Shown: positions 53,182 to 62,258, numbered from the stretch's first letter. The stretch: DNA of 64,000 nucleotides from Arthrobacter sp. NicSoilC5 (GCF_019977395.1 NZ_AP024660.1:3658001-3722000); one strand, 5' to 3'. The notes: generated by a model from the letters alone, not told the origin. Numbers and translations are program-made.

Positions 53182-54102
53182 ATGGAACAGCAAGACAACG
53201 CCTACCCCGGGGCAGCAGGCCACAACGGCCAGGCGGACCCGTCCGCAGAAGGCCGAAAGCAGCCGGGCCAACCGGCCCCGGTGTGGGAAGGCGCGGCAGA
53301 TGGTGCCGCCCGCGACGGTGCCGCGCAGGGCTGGGGCGCCCCCGTTCCCGGTTCGCCTTCTGCGGTGTGGGGTACGACGACGGCGCAGGGCCAGGCGCCC
53401 GACTCCGGCATGGGATGGGGCGCACCCCGGCAGTACGCACCCACTGATTCGACCCGGGCAGGGAAAGGGAATTGGACCGCGAAGAAGGGGCTCCTGGTGG
53501 GTGGCATCGCGGTGGTGGTGGCAGCGGCAGCCGGTGCCGGCGCCTATGCTGCCGGAAACGGGAGCGGAACGGCTTCAGCGAACAATGGCCAGGGCGGCAC
53601 GGGTGCCATGGGCCAGTTCGGCCCGGGGAGCCAGGGCGGCATGACCGGTCCGGACGGCCAAAGCAGCATGGGTGGCGGCATGGCAGGTGGCATGGACGGC
53701 GGCATGGGAATGGACGGCGGGCCTGGTGGCATGGGGATGGGCTCGGCAGGGCTCAACGCAGCCGTCCACTCCGAATACGTTGTCCTCCAAGGCTCCAGCT
53801 ACGTCACCATGGCGGGGCAGGCAGGCACCGTCACCGAGATCTCCGGCACGTCCATGACCGTAAAGAGTGAGGACGGGTTTTCCCGGACCTACGCCGTGGG
53901 ATCAGACGTCCAGGTGACCCAGGGGATGCGGCAGCGGGGCGGAGGTTCCACCGGCACCACGCTCAGCCTCTCCAATGTGACCGCAGGGGCCAGCGTCCGG
54001 GTGACCGCCCTGAAGAATTCGGACACCTACACTGCCGAGACCATCCAGCTGGCCGCAGCCACCACCGCCACCACCCCCAGCCAGGGCACCAGCAGTAACT
54101 GA
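53182..54102 (+). CDS. Membrane-anchored protein with DUF5666-like C-terminus
   Basis: This 306-residue protein has a hydrophilic, Gly/Gln-rich cytosolic N-terminus (1-93), one transmembrane helix (about 94-118: KKGLLVGGIAVVVAAAAGAGAYAAG), a long Gly/Met-rich stretch (about 125-190, GGMAGGMDGGMGMDGG), and a C-terminal beta-type domain (about 205-290: AGTVTEISGTSMTVKSEDGFSRTYAV) resembling DUF5666. The start follows TTGGAGAAAGCC. It is divergent from the two-component operon. The Met-rich segment could bind metal such as copper, but this is speculation. Confidence 0.72.
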   Translation: MEQQDNAYPGAAGHNGQADPSAEGRKQPGQPAPVWEGAADGAARDGAAQGWGAPVPGSPSAVWGTTTAQGQAPDSGMGWGAPRQYAPTDSTRAGKGNWTAKKGLLVGGIAVVVAAAAGAGAYAAGNGSGTASANNGQGGTGAMGQFGPGSQGGMTGPDGQSSMGGGMAGGMDGGMGMDGGPGGMGMGSAGLNAAVHSEYVVLQGSSYVTMAGQAGTVTEISGTSMTVKSEDGFSRTYAVGSDVQVTQGMRQRGGGSTGTTLSLSNVTAGASVRVTALKNSDTYTAETIQLAAATTATTPSQGTSSN

Positions 54103-54670
54103 CGGTGGCCTGAAACGATGTTTGGACTGTCCTGCCTCCGGCTCAGCGGCGTTCGCGGGCAAAAAAATCTGCTGGGGGCAGGACATCGGTTGGACACGCC
54201 GCAGAGGTCCCGGTGCGATTCCACGTCAAACGGTTGAATTCCGGACACATTCGGTAAACATCCATAAAGGCGAAGATTATTCTGAATACGTCCAAATTTT
54301 GGCCGTTTGCCGATTCGAGCGTCCCAAATCATCCCCGCTGCCGAAATAGTGACATGCGGCACAATTTTCGGATCTGTCTCACAATGCGGACGATTCGGTC
54401 CATTGTTACTTGCAAGTTGGCATTGTTACGCGGCACACTTCCAATGTGAACAAGAACTCAACAGCACCTGCAGCCGCAGAATATTGGCCCAGCACATCCG
54501 CTGCTGCCGACATGCGCTGTTGTCGAATGCACGCCTGACCTTCCCCACCCACCGAAGTTCTTAGGCATTCGCCCCCAAGCCCAGCGTCGGGCGTCCCTCC
54601 CCGGTCCGCGTGACGGGGAAACCAGCATTCGAGCCGCGGAGCCGGCCATTTCACATTGAGGTAAGCATTC
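54103..54670 (+). promoter_or_regulatory. Long upstream region with phased repeats
   Basis: This 568-base gap holds no convincing gene. It is noticeably more A+T-rich than its surroundings between about 54230 and 54470. Related hexamers recur every 20 bases: ACAATT (54361), ACAATG (54381), CATTGT (54401), CATTGT (54421) and CAATGT (54442). Two of them extend to the perfect repeat CATTGTTAC. The spacing equals about two helical turns, as expected for tandem binding of an OmpR-like protein. The downstream gene encodes such a winged helix. Confidence 0.5.
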
Positions 54671-55537
54671 ATGTCAGTTGCATCCGGATACGTCCACATC
54701 TCTGTCCGTAACGCCGCCAAGGCCGGCCAGGCCACCGGCCTCCGTCCCGGCTTCGGCCCGCGTCCCTCGCTTGCTCCCTCCGCATCCGGTAGCAGCTTCC
54801 CGGCCCAGGGCTTCGCCCCGCAGGGTTACAACCCGAATTCCTACGGCCAGCTTCGCGCCGTGCATCCCGCCGAGTCCGCTCCCGTTACTGCCCCTACCCC
54901 TGTGGTGCCAGGTGCAAACCAGGTCCGCCCGGTAGCCAACGACAACGTTGCCCGCGGGTTCGTCCTCTACATGGGCATCGATGAGGAGACCGCGGCGGCA
55001 GCAGGCACCTCCATCGCCAAGCTTGCGCAGGAAATCCGCGCCTACGCCCAGTCGCTCGTCTCCGGTGCCGAAAGCTACGCAGCCGTGGCGGTCGCGCCGG
55101 CCGGCACTCCCGGTTCCGCGCTCGACGTCGTCCGCTCCACCTTTGGCGACCCCACGGTCAACTCCCGCCAGCGCACCGAAACCCCGCGCCCTGCCCAGCC
55201 GCAGGAACCGCGTCCCTCCGGTGTGCTCATCGACCTCGCCCGCCGCGAAGTCCACCTCGACGGCGAATCCCTGAACCTGACGTTCAAGGAGTTTGAGCTC
55301 CTGAACTACCTCGTCGAAAACGGCACCCGCACCGTGGGCCGTGACGAGCTCCTCGAGGGGCTGTGGCGCAACGCCGAAGAAGTGCCCAACGAGCGCACCA
55401 TCGACGTCCACATCCGCCGCCTCCGCTCCAAGCTCGGCCGCCTCGCCAACACCGTCCGCACCGTACGCGGCCAGGGCTACCGGTTCTACGAGCACCCGGA
55501 GGTTGTTGTCTGGGCCGCTCCGGAGTACTCGATCTAA
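54671..55537 (+). CDS. Orphan winged-helix (OmpR-type) DNA-binding protein
   Basis: This 288-residue protein has a C-terminal trans_reg_C winged helix (about 180-275: LTFKEFELLNYLVENGTRTVGRDELLEGLW, RTIDVHIRRLRSKLGR, VRGQGYRFYEHP) but no receiver domain. The N-terminal 95 residues are Pro/Ser/Ala-rich and probably disordered. A short middle block (about 95-140: ARGFVLYMGIDEETAAAAGTSIAKLAQEIRAYAQ) looks folded. No phosphoacceptor Asp is recognisable. GAGGT precedes the ATG by 8 bases. It could respond to a signal through the middle block and bind the phased repeats upstream. Confidence 0.78.
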   Translation: MSVASGYVHISVRNAAKAGQATGLRPGFGPRPSLAPSASGSSFPAQGFAPQGYNPNSYGQLRAVHPAESAPVTAPTPVVPGANQVRPVANDNVARGFVLYMGIDEETAAAAGTSIAKLAQEIRAYAQSLVSGAESYAAVAVAPAGTPGSALDVVRSTFGDPTVNSRQRTETPRPAQPQEPRPSGVLIDLARREVHLDGESLNLTFKEFELLNYLVENGTRTVGRDELLEGLWRNAEEVPNERTIDVHIRRLRSKLGRLANTVRTVRGQGYRFYEHPEVVVWAAPEYSI

Positions 55538-55550
55538 GTATCTTTCGCGC

Positions 55551-55588
55551 GCGAAGGCGACCTGCTCCCGTGGACTGGTCGCCTTCGC
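55551..55588 (+). terminator. Hairpin after winged-helix gene
   Basis: A 12-bp stem, GCGAAGGCGACC (55551-55562) with GGTCGCCTTCGC (55577-55588), begins 13 bases after the stop. There is no strong T-run, but position and stability fit an actinobacterial terminator. Confidence 0.6.
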
Positions 55589-55727
55589 TCGTGTCACTGT
55601 GGGCATGCTTTTGACATCCCGTTTGTAGCTGCGCCCTGAATTCGCGGGCTTTGTCTCATTGCACGCCCATGAAAGCGTGCTCTGCGTGACGCTGCTTCTG
55701 ATGGTTCCCCCCGGCTAGGCTTGGGCC

Positions 55728-56255
55728 ATGAGTTCGCACCACGTTCGACGCCTTGTGATCATGCGCCATGCCAAGGCTGACTGGCCCGGCGGCGTGGCTG
55801 ACCACGAGCGGCCGCTGGAGGAACGCGGACACCGGGAGGCGCCCCTGGCCGGGCGCTGGCTGCTCAACCACAACATCGTCCCGGACTTCATTCTGTGCTC
55901 CAGTGCCCTGCGCACCCGGCAAACCTGCACCTGGGTGTGCTCCGAACTCGGCGACAAGGCCCCCACGCCCAAACTCGAAGACGGCCTGTACGCGGCATCG
56001 GCGCTGCGGATGCTGACAGTGGTCAACCATGTGCCGGACACCGTGACCACGCTGATGCTGATCGCGCACCTGCCGGGCGTACAGGACCTGGCCATGCACC
56101 TCGCCTCGCGGGATTCCGACCACGACGCCTACATGGACGCCGCCACCCGTTTCCCCACCAACGCCCTCACCGTCCTGGAGACGGAGAAGCCGTGGGCGGA
56201 ACTCGACGGCCAGGACGCCCGGATTACCCGGTTCGCGGTGCCCCGGGCCCACTAG
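55728..56255 (+). CDS. SixA-like histidine phosphatase
   Basis: This 175-residue protein belongs to the histidine phosphatase superfamily: LVIMRHAKADWP with Arg13 and the phospho-accepting His14, ALRTRQT, and IAHLPGVQDL with the second His. The length and simple layout match SixA-type phosphohistidine or small-substrate phosphatases. The last 32 bases overlap the 3' end of the opposing LysR gene. Confidence 0.82.
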   Translation: MSSHHVRRLVIMRHAKADWPGGVADHERPLEERGHREAPLAGRWLLNHNIVPDFILCSSALRTRQTCTWVCSELGDKAPTPKLEDGLYAASALRMLTVVNHVPDTVTTLMLIAHLPGVQDLAMHLASRDSDHDAYMDAATRFPTNALTVLETEKPWAELDGQDARITRFAVPRAH

Positions 56256-57162
56256 CTGCAGCTCCACTGCCGGCAATCCCGCGCAGCAGCGCCGCCACGT
56301 GCCGGATGCCCGGGCTGGCCGTCATGGTCCTGCGATGGACCAGCCCCACCTGCCGGGCCTGGATGGGGTTAACTACAGGAACGGCCACCACGTCCGGAGG
56401 CAGTGCAGGCCGTCCCAGGCGGGGCACCAGCGCAACGGCCACGCCCTGCTCCACCAACGCAATGTGGGTCGCAAAATCGGGGTCGTAGATCCTGATGTCC
56501 GGGACCCGCCCAAGATCGGCGAAAATCCGCAGGAGCGCTTCATTGCAGATGGCGCCGTCGGGCGTACTGATCCAGCGTTCGTCCACCAGTTGTGCCGGCT
56601 CCACCTCCGCCTGGCGTGCAAGCGGATGACTGCTGTGCACCAGGACGTCCGCCACGTCCTCGCAGAGCCATTCAAGCGTCAAGTGCTCCGGGATCACCAG
56701 CGGCACCGAGTTCCAGTTGTGCACCAGGCCAAGGTCTGCCTCGCCGTTGGCAACCCTCGCCACCGCCTCGCGCGGGTCCTCGGCCAGGACGGACAGGTCA
56801 AGCGCGGCCCCCGACTGACCGATCCGCGCCAGCAGCGGGCCCACCAGCCCCCTGACGGCAGTGGAAAAGGAAACCACGCGGAGGCTGCCGGTGGGTTTGG
56901 CCGGATCCGCCAGGAGCGTGGACTCAAGCTCCTCGAGCTCGGCCAGGATGCGCCGGCCGTACGCCGCCAGGGCCAGCCCGCGCTCGGTCAGCAGGACGCC
57001 GCGGCCGCGGCGCTCCAGGACTGCGAAGCCGCCCTCCTTCTCCAGCTTCTTCACCTGCTGGGAAACGGCCGACGGGCTGAACCCCATCGCCTCCGCGGCG
57101 GCAATGACTGTGCCATGCTGCTCAATGGCCGCGAGGGCACGCAGTGACCCGATATCAATCAT
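56224..57162 (-). CDS. LysR-family regulator
   Basis: This 312-residue regulator has an N-terminal helix-turn-helix (IGSLRALAAIEQHGTVIAAAEAMGFSPSAVSQQVKKLE) and a two-lobed effector domain (about 92-295). The upstream open extension lacks a ribosome-binding site, and family members start at MIDIGSLRAL. It is divergent from the EamA permease gene by 72 bases, so it likely controls that exporter. Confidence 0.87.
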   Translation of the reverse strand: MIDIGSLRALAAIEQHGTVIAAAEAMGFSPSAVSQQVKKLEKEGGFAVLERRGRGVLLTERGLALAAYGRRILAELEELESTLLADPAKPTGSLRVVSFSTAVRGLVGPLLARIGQSGAALDLSVLAEDPREAVARVANGEADLGLVHNWNSVPLVIPEHLTLEWLCEDVADVLVHSSHPLARQAEVEPAQLVDERWISTPDGAICNEALLRIFADLGRVPDIRIYDPDFATHIALVEQGVAVALVPRLGRPALPPDVVAVPVVNPIQARQVGLVHRRTMTASPGIRHVAALLRGIAGSGAAASGPGAPRTG

Positions 57163-57234
57163 GAAGCAAAGGTACATGATTGAATGCTGAATTAGGCGCT
57201 GGTGCTTCATCCGCTGCTCTGCCACAGTAGGAGC

Positions 57235-58239
57235 GTGAACCTCCGCAATTCCCTCCTTGCCGTCGTCGTTGCCCTGCTGTGGGGCCTGAACTTCGTCGCC
57301 ATTGACATCGGGCTCCACGCGGGCGGCCAAAACTTCCCCCCGCTGTTGTTCGTGGCCATGCGCTTTGTCCTGGTGGTTGTCCCGTGGATCTTCTTTGTAC
57401 GGAAGCCGGAGGTCTCCTGGAAAGCCATCATCGGGGTCGGGCTTTTCATGAGCGCGGGCCAGTTCGGCCTCCTTTACCTGGCCATGGCGCTGGGCATGCC
57501 GGCGGGCCTCGCATCGCTGGTGCTGCAGGCACAGGTACTGCTGACGGTCCTGCTCGCGGCGGTGTTCCTCGGTGAGCGGCCCAGCCGGCGCCAGCTGGCG
57601 GGGGTGGCGCTCGGCGTGGCCGGACTCGCCCTCGTGGCGGTGGGACGCAGCGCCGTGGCGCCGCTGCTCCCGCTGGTCATTGTCCTGGCCGCGGCCCTGT
57701 CCTGGGCCGCCGGGAACGTCATTGCCCGGAAGGCCAGGGCAGCTTCGGGCCTGGGGCTGGTGGTGTGGTCCGGCGCCGTGGTTCCGCTTCCGCTGGCAGC
57801 GCTGTCGGTGCTGGTGGACGGGCCGGGAACCTTCTGGGAGTCGCTGTCCTCTCTTCAGGCACCCACCATGCTCAGTGCCCTGTACACCGCTGTTTTCGCC
57901 TCACTGGTGGGCTACGGAATCTGGAACCGGCTGCTGGCCACCCACCCGTCGTCGGCCGTTGTTCCGTTCACCCTGCTGGTCCCGGTAGTGGGCATGAGCG
58001 CTGCGTGGCTGGTCCTCGCGGAGGTGCCGTCACCGACGGAGCTGGCGGGCGGAATGCTCCTGTTGGGCGGCGTGGCGACGGCGGTGCTCACCCGGGCCGG
58101 AGGGCGGCGTCAGCGGCGGGGGAGCGGGCCGTTGCCGGACCTGGGTGCCGGCCTGGGCGAAGGCGGGGCGGACGACGACGGCCGCCGGGCTGCGGAGGAC
58201 GTCCCCCGGGCGGGGGTTCGGGGAGCCGACGTCCGCTGA
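57235..58239 (+). CDS. EamA/DMT-family transporter
   Basis: This 334-residue, ten-helix drug/metabolite transporter consists of two EamA repeats: LLWGLNFVAIDIGLHAGG in the first, and ALSWAAGNVIARKARAASGL in the second. It resembles amino acid or metabolite exporters. The GTG at 57235 gives the family N-terminus, but the AGGAG just ahead is only one base away, so the exact start is unsure. The last 45 codons encode a charged, low-complexity tail that overlaps the opposing gene by 130 bases. Confidence 0.8.
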   Translation: MNLRNSLLAVVVALLWGLNFVAIDIGLHAGGQNFPPLLFVAMRFVLVVVPWIFFVRKPEVSWKAIIGVGLFMSAGQFGLLYLAMALGMPAGLASLVLQAQVLLTVLLAAVFLGERPSRRQLAGVALGVAGLALVAVGRSAVAPLLPLVIVLAAALSWAAGNVIARKARAASGLGLVVWSGAVVPLPLAALSVLVDGPGTFWESLSSLQAPTMLSALYTAVFASLVGYGIWNRLLATHPSSAVVPFTLLVPVVGMSAAWLVLAEVPSPTELAGGMLLLGGVATAVLTRAGGRRQRRGSGPLPDLGAGLGEGGADDDGRRAAEDVPRAGVRGADVR

Positions 58240-58847
58240 GCGGCAGATCCTTGGGCGCCGGCTCCCTGGCCGCTTGTCCTGGATGCGCCTGTCTTGGGTG
58301 CGCCGGTCCGGGGCGTGGCGGACCTGGGTGCGGCAGCGCGGGCGCCGCGCGCCGCCGTCGCGCCGGTCCGCTGTGAGGTCCCGCGCTGTGACGGGCCGCG
58401 CTGGGCCGCCTGCCGCGGCGCCTGCCTGCGCGCCGCAGCCGTCCGTCGCTGCCCCGGCCACAGGGCACCCAGGAAGAGGACCCCGAACGTGGCCACCAGG
58501 GCGCCCGCAGCGCCGATGAAGTAGTTGTCGGGATCGTCGGTAGGCAGCGGGGTGCCCAGGAAGGAGGACTGGCCGTCGAACGCCAGCTCCCACGTGCTGA
58601 GGAATGCCAGCGAAAAGCCAAGGGCGAGGGCGGTCCCGGCGCCGGCTGCAAACAGGGCAAAGCGGCGCCGCCTCGCCAGGACCTCGGCCACAGCGGCCAG
58701 GTAGGCCAGCCCCAGGACGCCCAGGAACGCGAGGAACACCGGCTCTGCGAGGGTCATGGCCGTGAGCACCAGCAGCCCTGCAGCAACGACGCCGCAGATC
58801 ACCGCGAACTTTCCGCTCTTCCCCGTATGGCGCATGTGCTCCATCAT
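58110..58847 (-). CDS. Small membrane protein with basic Ala/Pro-rich tail
   Basis: This 245-residue protein has four likely transmembrane helices in the first 130 residues (FAVICGVVAAGLLVLTAMTL, FLAFLGVLGLAYLAAVAEVL, FALFAAGAGTALALGFSLAFL, YFIGAAGALVATFGVLFLGAL) and a cytosolic tail rich in Arg, Ala, Ser and Pro. It begins 4 bases inside the end of the TetR gene, so it is the last gene of the YhgE operon. No function is evident. The tail is encoded antisense to the EamA tail. Confidence 0.62.
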   Translation of the reverse strand: MMEHMRHTGKSGKFAVICGVVAAGLLVLTAMTLAEPVFLAFLGVLGLAYLAAVAEVLARRRRFALFAAGAGTALALGFSLAFLSTWELAFDGQSSFLGTPLPTDDPDNYFIGAAGALVATFGVLFLGALWPGQRRTAAARRQAPRQAAQRGPSQRGTSQRTGATAARGARAAAPRSATPRTGAPKTGASRTSGQGAGAQGSAAQRTSAPRTPARGTSSAARRPSSSAPPSPRPAPRSGNGPLPRR

Positions 58848-59491
58848 CCCTGAGGAGCTGGCCCCTTCAGGACGTAGCCGCGCATGATGGCCATGATTGC
58901 TGCAACGCTTTGGTCACGGGTGCGCTCGGGGTTGTACGTCTGCCGGTCCAGGCCCACCACGAAGCACGCACCGAAGATGGCAGTTTCCAGGCTTCCCCTG
59001 GACACCGAATCGTCCACCGGGTAAGCCTCGGCCACTTTTTCCACGGCCTGGCCGATGACTTCCAGGAGCTCCCCGCGCAGGACAGAAAACGTGCCCTGCC
59101 ATTCGCTGGGAATCCGCCAGTTTTCGCTGACCCACAGGCGCGCGAAGGACGGGTACTCCGCCATGAAGTCCATGGCCTGGCCGATCATCGCCTCCATGGC
59201 GAGCAGCGGGTCGCGGCCCGTTGCTCCGCCGTTGGCGGCCTCGAGCAGCCGCGCCTTGAGGATGTCCACGCCGTGCCGTAGGAGCTGCGCGATCAGCTCC
59301 GACTTGCTGCCGAAGTTGTAATAGACGGTGCCCTTGGAGACTCCGGCAGCTGCCGCGATCTCATCCACGGTGACGCTGGCGGCCCCGCGCTCGCCGATCA
59401 GCTCCATGGAGGCGTCGAAGAGCTTCTGGCGGGTGGCGTTGGTCCGGGCGGGCCGCAGCCCCTTGCCTGCGGATGTGGGTTCGGTGGTCAT
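58844..59491 (-). CDS. TetR regulator of the YhgE operon
   Basis: This 215-residue regulator has the TetR helix-turn-helix (LFDASMELIGERGAASVTVDEIAAAAGVSKGTVYYNFGSKS in the N-terminal 70 residues) and a helical ligand domain. It overlaps the YhgE gene by 4 bases upstream and the membrane-protein gene by 4 downstream. It probably represses the operon through the palindrome at 62299-62316, sensing a compound handled by the transporter-like proteins. Confidence 0.87.
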   Translation of the reverse strand: MTTEPTSAGKGLRPARTNATRQKLFDASMELIGERGAASVTVDEIAAAAGVSKGTVYYNFGSKSELIAQLLRHGVDILKARLLEAANGGATGRDPLLAMEAMIGQAMDFMAEYPSFARLWVSENWRIPSEWQGTFSVLRGELLEVIGQAVEKVAEAYPVDDSVSRGSLETAIFGACFVVGLDRQTYNPERTRDQSVAAIMAIMRGYVLKGPAPQG

Positions 59492-61524
59492 ACCGCGATC
59501 TCCGGCTTCAGGGTCTTGAGTGTCCAGTACTTGTTCTTGCGCACCGCGAGCGTGGACATGGCCGCGCCCAGCACCGTGTAGCCCAGCAGGCCCACGAAGG
59601 TGGGGGCAATCATGGACAGGTCCCCGCCGTAGACCAGGTGCCGCATTCCGGTCACCACGTATCCCATGGGCAGGATCTGGTGCACCACATGCAGCGGCTC
59701 GGGGGTGGTCTGCCACGGGAACGTGCCCCCGGATGACACCAGCTGCAGGACCAGCAGGATGAGCACCACCAGCTTGCCGGGGGAGCCCAGCAGTGCCACG
59801 ATGCCCTGGATGAGCGCGCTGAACGCCATGGCGGCGGCCAGCATCAGCAGCCACATCAGGACCGGGTGGGCGGGATTGAGGCCCAGCGCGAGGTCGGCCA
59901 CCAGGGTCAACAGGGACGCCTGCACCACCGAGACCAGGAAGAAGGGCAGCCAGCCGCCCAGGGCGATCTTCCACGACGGTGCGTTGGAGGCCAGCGCCCG
60001 CTGCGTGATGGGGCGCATGGCCTGCACCAGCATGAAGATCCCGATCCACATGGCGAGGGTGAGGAAGAACGGTGCCAGTCCTGCGCCGTACGATCCGGCC
60101 TTGGCCTGCGAGACGTTGCTGACCGCCACGGGATCCGCCATCACCTGGGACAGGTTGCTCTTCTGCGCGTCGTCGGGGTTGGGGACCTGTCCGGCACCCT
60201 TGCCGATCTCATCGGAGAGGGTGCGCGAACCTGTGGCGGCCTGTCCCGCCCCGTCCGAGAGCTGGGCGGCCCCGGCATCAACCTTCCGCGCTCCGTCGGC
60301 AAGGCCGGCGGCGCCGTCGACGGCGGACTGCTCACCGGCTGCGAGCGCGGCGGCACCCGTGTGCAGCTGGTCAGCCCCTGCCGAGGCCTGTGCGATGGCA
60401 CCCTTGAGTTCCGGCATCCCGGCTGCGAGCTGGGCTGCGCCGATACTCACGGCCTCGGATCCGGTGGCCAGCTGCTGGACCTGGGCAGCATCCGCCTGGA
60501 TTTTGCCCTTCGCAGCAGCCATCGGGCTGGCCGCGGCGGTGGCATCGAAATCGGCCAGGACTTTGTCCGCCTGCGCCTGGGTGAGGACGCCTGACGCGAC
60601 GAGCCTGCTGTTGGACTCCACCACGCGGTTGCGCAGGCCCTGGTCCACCGCCTCCAGCTGGGCCGCCACGTCCTGCACCTTCGTGTTCAGCTGTGCGTTC
60701 CCGGCGGCAACCTGGGCGGCGCCGGAAGCGAGGGTCTGGGTGTCGGTGGGCAGGGTGGCTGTCTTGTCCTTGAGGACTGCCAGGCCGCTGCTGAGCTGAC
60801 CCGCGCCGTCGGTCAGCTGGTTGGCCCCGTCCCGCAGCTTCAGCTGGCCGGCGTACAACTGGTCCGCGCCGCTGCTCAGGGCTGAGGTCCCCTCGTGGAG
60901 GGTAACCGTTCCGTCCCGGAGCGTGGCTACGCCGTCGGCCAGCTGGGACGCGCCGTCCCCCGCCTGGACCATCTTGGAGTGGATGGTGCCGAACCCGGTG
61001 AGCAGCTGGTTGGCGGTTTCCTCGCCCACTTCCTTGGCCACCGTGGTGTGCACGGCAGTGGTCAGCTTGTCCACGATGGTGCTCAGGAGGTAGTTGTTGG
61101 CATCGTTTGTGGTCACGTTCAGCATGGCCTGGCTGGCCGAGTCAAAGCTCCCGGGGGAGACCAGGTTGGCGGAGAAGTCCTTCGGGATCTTCAGCGCAAA
61201 AGCGTACTGGCCGCTGCTGACGCCGGCATCGGCTTCCGCTGAGCTTTCCACCGGCACCCAATGGAACACGTTGCCCTCCACCAGGCTGTCCGCCACCTTC
61301 GCCCCTGCCTCAAGGCGCGTACCATCGGCGTTGGTGGCGCCGGAGTCCTCCACCACCAGGGCAGCATCCAGGTTGTTGAGGTGGCCATAGGGATCCCAGT
61401 TGGCATACAGGTAGACGGCGCCGTACAGCAACGGGACCATGGTCAGCGCCAGGATGGTCAGCTTGGGCAGGAGCCCACCGGTCATGCGCTTCAGTTCGGA
61501 GCGGGCCAGCCGCAGGACAGTCAC
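59488..61524 (-). CDS. YhgE/Pip-family membrane protein
   Basis: This 678-residue protein has an N-terminal transmembrane helix (about 17-38), a long extracellular domain with coiled-coil repeats of the form SQLADGVATL, LSSGADQLYAG and LTDGAGQLSSG (about 190-440), and about five C-terminal helices (from about 470) resembling ABC-2 type membrane domains. The family includes the phage infection protein Pip. Its exact job is unknown; export or secretion has been proposed for relatives. It overlaps the ATPase-like gene by 4 bases. Confidence 0.86.
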   Translation of the reverse strand: MTVLRLARSELKRMTGGLLPKLTILALTMVPLLYGAVYLYANWDPYGHLNNLDAALVVEDSGATNADGTRLEAGAKVADSLVEGNVFHWVPVESSAEADAGVSSGQYAFALKIPKDFSANLVSPGSFDSASQAMLNVTTNDANNYLLSTIVDKLTTAVHTTVAKEVGEETANQLLTGFGTIHSKMVQAGDGASQLADGVATLRDGTVTLHEGTSALSSGADQLYAGQLKLRDGANQLTDGAGQLSSGLAVLKDKTATLPTDTQTLASGAAQVAAGNAQLNTKVQDVAAQLEAVDQGLRNRVVESNSRLVASGVLTQAQADKVLADFDATAAASPMAAAKGKIQADAAQVQQLATGSEAVSIGAAQLAAGMPELKGAIAQASAGADQLHTGAAALAAGEQSAVDGAAGLADGARKVDAGAAQLSDGAGQAATGSRTLSDEIGKGAGQVPNPDDAQKSNLSQVMADPVAVSNVSQAKAGSYGAGLAPFFLTLAMWIGIFMLVQAMRPITQRALASNAPSWKIALGGWLPFFLVSVVQASLLTLVADLALGLNPAHPVLMWLLMLAAAMAFSALIQGIVALLGSPGKLVVLILLVLQLVSSGGTFPWQTTPEPLHVVHQILPMGYVVTGMRHLVYGGDLSMIAPTFVGLLGYTVLGAAMSTLAVRKNKYWTLKTLKPEIAV

Positions 61525-62258
61525 TTGGCAACCTCAGTTTCGAGTTTGGTTTCCTGGTTTTCCGCCTCACGGACGGTTTCCGCGGTCTCTGCTTCCCCGG
61601 TCTGTGCGGCGTGCTTGCCGGCGGGGGCAGGCTCGGGTGCGGCATTGCCGATCCCGGCCATGGGGCCGTTCCACGAGGCGGGGACGGCACTGACTGCCGC
61701 CACGACGGCGAGCGGCCGGCCGGCGTCGTACGCCAACTCCTGGAGGCGCGGCAGCCAGGTGAGCTCATCCGCACTGTGGCGGTCCGGCGAATCGACCACC
61801 AGCAGGTCCGTGCGGGGGTTGGCCAGCGCCAGCGCGGTCAGCAGTTCAAGCCGCCGCCCGGGTTCCAGCTGCTCGGTCCACAGACCCGCGATGTCCTCGA
61901 AGCGGTTGACCTTGAGCCAGGGGCCGCTGAGCAACGCTCCCCGGTAGCGGCGGGGTATCAGGGCGAGGTCTTCGGTCACCAGGTCGCGGACGCTGAGGTG
62001 CTCCTCGGGTTCGTTGACACCCGGGGAATCCACCAGGGCTGCGGCCAGGCGGAGCTGCTTGGTGCGGGAACCGCCGTCCCAGCTGAGCTGCCCGGCGGCT
62101 GCCTTCATCCTGCCGCTGAGCAGCAGGGACAACGCCGTGCGCTGGTCCTGCCTGTCGCCGGTCACGAGCAGCAGTTCACCGCGCGCCACCCCCAGGGAGG
62201 TGGGGGGAAGCAGCGGGTCCCGGCGTCCTTTGGCCTGGAGCTGGTGTGCTGAGAGCAA
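61521..62258 (-). CDS. Degenerate ABC ATPase-like protein
   Basis: This 245-residue protein keeps the length and order of an ABC nucleotide-binding domain but lacks the key motifs. The Walker A site reads VTGDRQDQRTAL (32-43) without the GxGK core, the signature site reads LEPGRRLELLTALAL instead of LSGGQ, and Walker B reads TDLLVVDSPDR without the following Glu. A charged C-terminal tail (about 205-245) is rich in Glu. It is the first gene of the YhgE operon and probably acts as a non-hydrolysing partner of that membrane protein. Confidence 0.72.
   Translation of the reverse strand: MLSAHQLQAKGRRDPLLPPTSLGVARGELLLVTGDRQDQRTALSLLLSGRMKAAAGQLSWDGGSRTKQLRLAAALVDSPGVNEPEEHLSVRDLVTEDLALIPRRYRGALLSGPWLKVNRFEDIAGLWTEQLEPGRRLELLTALALANPRTDLLVVDSPDRHSADELTWLPRLQELAYDAGRPLAVVAAVSAVPASWNGPMAGIGNAAPEPAPAGKHAAQTGEAETAETVREAENQETKLETEVAK

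Noticed and set aside
54160..54240. Possible cobalamin-type riboswitch before the winged-helix gene
   Set aside because: A few G-rich blocks are suggestive, but the conserved B12-box sequence and its partner blocks are absent.
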